A model generated the notes under the pieces. The model saw only the letters and a program-made list of their open reading frames with translations. It did no database searches and was not told the DNA's origin. Positions 6,206 to 7,814 of a DNA stretch of 7,814 nt are shown one piece after another. Each line of letters opens with the position of its first letter. Position 1 is the first letter of the stretch. Origin of the DNA: Betaproteobacteria bacterium. GTDB lineage: Bacteria > Pseudomonadota > Gammaproteobacteria > Burkholderiales > CAIKXV01. The stretch covers positions 1-7,814 of the forward strand of contig CANGUQ010000164.1 in the NCBI GenBank assembly GCA_947456915.1, given 5' to 3'. The position numbers and the translations under genes were made by a program.

Positions 6206-6867
6206 GCCGCGACCCTCGCCAGCTCACCGCGCATGGCGGCAATCACCTGTGCATAGTCGGGCGCACCGAAGATCGCCGAGCCGGCGACGAAGGTGTCGGC
6301 CCCGGCGCGCGCGATCTCGCCGATGTTGTCGACCTTGACGCCGCCATCGACCTCCAGCCGGATCGCGCGCCCGCTGGCGGCGATGCGCGCCCGCGCCGCC
6401 CGCACCTTGGGCAGCACCGCAGGGTTGAATGCCTGCCCGCCGAAACCCGGGTTGACCGACATGATCAGTATCAGGTCGAGCTTGTGGATCACGTAGTCGA
6501 GCACGTCGAGCGGGGTGGCCGGGTTGAACACGAGACCGACCTGACAGCCTTCGGCGCGGATGAGGTCGATCGTGCGATCCACGTGCAGAGACGCCTCGGG
6601 GTGAAACGAGATCAGGCTGGCACCGGCGCGCGCGAAGTCGGGCACGATGCGATCGACCGGCTGCACCATCAGGTGCACGTCTATCGGCGCGGTGGTGAGC
6701 GGCCGGATGGCCTGACACACCAGCGGTCCGACCGTGAGATTGGGCACGTAATGGTTGTCCATCACGTCGAAGTGGATCCAGTCGGCGCCGGCGGCAAGCA
6801 CGCGCGTGACCTCCTCGCCCAGTCGGGCGAAGTCGGCGGAGAGAATGCTGGGCGCAATCAGGTGCAT
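6202..6867 (-). CDS. rpe: Ribulose-phosphate 3-epimerase Rpe
   Basis: Rpe interconverts D-ribulose 5-phosphate and D-xylulose 5-phosphate in the pentose phosphate pathway (and in the Calvin cycle of autotrophs). The 221-residue TIM-barrel protein begins IAPSILSADFARLGEE. It shows the metal ligands His32 and Asp34 in HFDVMDNHYVPN, His65 in DVHLMV, and Asp174 in LEVDGGV; Asp34 and Asp174 are the expected acid/base pair. The flexible loop MSVNPGFGGQ is at 136-145, and the phosphate-binding VAGSAIFG is at 194-201. Every key residue is present and length is normal. Start at 6867 gives the family N-terminus, although the upstream ribosome-binding sequence is weak. It is the first gene of the coupled rpe-gph-trpE operon. 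A Calvin-cycle role is not suggested, since no cbb genes are nearby. Confidence 0.98.
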   Translation of the reverse strand: MHLIAPSILSADFARLGEEVTRVLAAGADWIHFDVMDNHYVPNLTVGPLVCQAIRPLTTAPIDVHLMVQPVDRIVPDFARAGASLISFHPEASLHVDRTIDLIRAEGCQVGLVFNPATPLDVLDYVIHKLDLILIMSVNPGFGGQAFNPAVLPKVRAARARIAASGRAIRLEVDGGVKVDNIGEIARAGADTFVAGSAIFGAPDYAQVIAAMRGELARVAA

Positions 6868-7003
6868 CGGGGCGGACGGCGGCTGTGGCGAGGCGGTCAG
6901 CGCGGTGGCGTGACCCGGCGTAGTTTAGCCGAGCCCTCCGCCCCCCGGCGCGCTATGCTTCGCTCAAGTCCTTTCGCACGCATCCCGCCCCCGGCACCGA
7001 CCC
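6868..7003. promoter_or_regulatory. Divergent promoter region of rpe operon and apaG
   Basis: This 136-bp region separates the starts of rpe (leftward) and apaG (rightward), so both promoters should lie here. TAAACT on the minus strand (complement of 6931-6936) is a possible -10 box for the rpe-gph-trpE operon. TATGCT (6954-6959) is a possible -10 box for apaG, about 45 nt before its start. Neither has a convincing -35 box at normal spacing. No attenuator or Trp-rich leader peptide is visible upstream of rpe. The assignment rests mainly on gene orientation. Confidence 0.4.
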
Positions 7004-7378
7004 ATGAGCAAGTACGACATCACCGTCGCCGCACGCAGCGTCTACGTTCCCGAGCAGTCCGACGAGAGCGCGTCGCGCTACGTGTTCGCCTACACGATCA
7101 CGATCACCAATACCGGCGGCGTGCCGGCGCAACTGGTGTCGCGGCACTGGATCATCACCGACGCGAACAACCAGGTGCAGGAGGTGCGCGGCCCGGGCGT
7201 GGTTGGTGAAACACCGCGGCTCGCGCCGAAGGAGAGCTTCGAGTACACGAGCGGCACGGCGCTCGGCACCGCGGTAGGCACGATGCGCGGGACTTACCAG
7301 ATGATCGCCGACGACGGCACACAGTTCGAAGCGACGATCCCGCAGTTCACGCTGTCGGTACCGCGCGTGCTGCACTGA
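7004..7378 (+). CDS. apaG: ApaG domain protein
   Basis: ApaG is a small cytoplasmic beta-sandwich protein (DUF525/ApaG fold) whose biochemical role is not settled; in enterobacteria the gene lies with apaH and ksgA. The 124-residue product matches the usual length of about 125. It has the typical pattern YVPEQSDESASRYVFAYTI near residues 14-32, then ITNTG, the VSRHWIITDANN core, EVRGPGVVGETP (60-71), the glycine-rich loop, and the Tyr-Gln-Met strand before a hydrophobic end. No good Shine-Dalgarno sequence precedes the ATG at 7004 (only pyrimidine-rich CCCCCGGCACCGACCC), but the N-terminus MSKYDITVAA matches the family, so the start is probably correct. Its position between rpe and a probable mltA is a familiar betaproteobacterial arrangement, recalled rather than checked. 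Confidence 0.96.
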   Translation: MSKYDITVAARSVYVPEQSDESASRYVFAYTITITNTGGVPAQLVSRHWIITDANNQVQEVRGPGVVGETPRLAPKESFEYTSGTALGTAVGTMRGTYQMIADDGTQFEATIPQFTLSVPRVLH

Positions 7379-7434
7379 GCGCAGGCAGGCCGCGGTGCCG
7401 CCGCACACATGCGCCTGGTGCGGGCGCGCCCGTC

Positions 7435-7623
7435 TCAGCGCGGCGGGTCGCCCTCGTCGGGGGGGCGTGCCCCCTGTCCGGCCGCACTGCCGGTGTCAGC
7501 GCCGGCGGCTGGCGGCGCTGACCGGTCAGGGCGCGACTTCGGCCACGTCCACCAGACGATCGCCAGCAGCAGCGCCAGCGCGAGCGCGGCCTCGAGCAGC
7601 AGGATCGCAAGTCCGGAATCCAT
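7435..7623 (-). CDS. Small single-helix membrane protein, unknown function
   Basis: I do not recognise this 62-residue ORF. From the ATG at 7623 it encodes a very short N-terminus (MDSG), one strongly hydrophobic helix (about residues 5-25, Leu/Ala-rich, ending in VWWTWP), a basic stop (KSRPDR), and a disordered Ala/Gly/Pro-rich tail ending EGDPPR. This pattern predicts an inner-membrane protein with its tail in the cytoplasm. It converges with apaG (56-bp gap) and diverges from the probable mltA gene with only 52 bp between starts. No clear ribosome-binding site is seen. The frame extends upstream to 7707, overlapping the lipoprotein gene on the other strand, so the shorter form is preferred. 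A GC-rich palindrome, GGGGGC-GT-GCCCCC (7461-7474), lies in its 3' part. It could be spurious, but the clean hydrophobic block followed by positive charges favours a real protein. Confidence 0.55.
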   Translation of the reverse strand: MDSGLAILLLEAALALALLLAIVWWTWPKSRPDRSAPPAAGADTGSAAGQGARPPDEGDPPR

Positions 7624-7675
7624 CGTGAGGCAGTTCGTTGGACAACAGGTAGAGCGAGGGGCGGACGGTACGGCG
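7624..7675. promoter_or_regulatory. Short divergent region before the lipoprotein gene
   Basis: This 52-bp stretch separates the start of the small membrane ORF from the start of the probable mltA gene. GAGGGG at 7656-7661 is the nearest purine-rich element but lies 14 nt from the ATG at 7676, farther than usual. I could not find a convincing promoter pair in it. Confidence 0.25.
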
Positions 7676-7814
7676 ATGCCGCTGTCGTGCGCGGCGCGGT
7701 CGGGCACGACGATCGCAGCGGGTGCGTTGCGCGGCGCGATCGTGCTCGTCGCCTGGAGCGTGCTCGCCGCCGGTTGCGCGGTGCTGCCCGCGCCGACGCC
7801 CCCGGGCAGTGCGC
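7676..7814 (+). CDS. mltA: N-terminus of a lipoprotein, probably murein transglycosylase MltA (partial)
   Basis: Only 46 codons are present before the window ends. They encode a signal peptide: a short N-region with arginines (Arg8, Arg19), a hydrophobic core (AIVLVAWSVLAAG), and a probable lipobox ending at Cys34 (LAAGC), followed by a Pro-rich linker (PAPTPPG). This predicts a lipid-anchored envelope protein. Nothing of a catalytic domain is visible. The name MltA, a membrane-bound lytic transglycosylase acting on peptidoglycan, rests solely on position: mltA commonly neighbours apaG and rpe in betaproteobacteria, as far as I recall. Another lipoprotein cannot be excluded. The ATG at 7676 gives a normal signal-peptide length, although its ribosome-binding site is poor. 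Confidence 0.55.
   Translation, partial: MPLSCAARSGTTIAAGALRGAIVLVAWSVLAAGCAVLPAPTPPGSA

Noticed and set aside
5541..6242. Extension of the TrpE frame upstream of 5540
   Set aside because: The added 234 residues are Arg/Gly/Ala-rich and lie in another frame of gph. The ATG at 5540 gives the canonical TrpE N-terminus and the ATGA overlap.
1..7814. Mobile elements, CRISPR, tRNA or a novel defence-like system
   Set aside because: No transposase, integrase, regularly spaced repeat, tRNA-like fold or unusual multi-gene cassette was seen. Nearly all of the window is accounted for by known housekeeping families.

Overview
This window is a high-GC stretch (roughly 70% G+C by eye) of an ordinary bacterial chromosome. 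It is dominated by tryptophan biosynthesis genes and their usual housekeeping neighbours. The order mltA-like / apaG / rpe-gph-trpE ... trpG-trpD-trpC, with separate (unfused) trpG, trpD and trpC, is the arrangement I associate with Betaproteobacteria. Together with the base composition and the protein sequences, this points to a betaproteobacterium, but I cannot name a genus.

Layout from left to right: trpC (minus, last few codons cut off by the left edge), trpD (minus), a 187-bp gap, and trpG (minus). A 297-bp divergent intergenic region follows, then a YpfJ-type membrane-anchored zinc metallopeptidase on the plus strand. A 224-bp convergent gap with a degenerate duplicated inverted repeat separates it from trpE (minus), gph (minus) and rpe (minus). 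After a 136-bp divergent promoter region come apaG (plus), a small one-helix membrane ORF (minus), and the first 46 codons of a lipoprotein gene (plus, probably mltA) running off the right edge.

How the genes work together: TrpE and TrpG form anthranilate synthase (chorismate + glutamine to anthranilate). TrpD attaches phosphoribose from PRPP to anthranilate, and TrpC carries the next cyclisation steps to indole-3-glycerol phosphate. Rpe and Gph act in pentose-phosphate and phosphoglycolate metabolism. They are tied to trpE by two successive ATGA stop/start overlaps, so rpe-gph-trpE is almost certainly one translationally coupled operon. trpGDC must be transcribed separately, because a gene on the opposite strand now lies between trpE and trpG.

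I see no mobile element, CRISPR array, tRNA, rRNA or phage gene, and nothing that clearly qualifies as a new biological system. The points worth a second look are the split of the trp operon by the metallopeptidase gene, a run of three adjacent inverted repeats in the trpG 5' leader, the duplicated inverted repeat between the convergent ypfJ and trpE genes, and the unidentified small membrane ORF near the right end.
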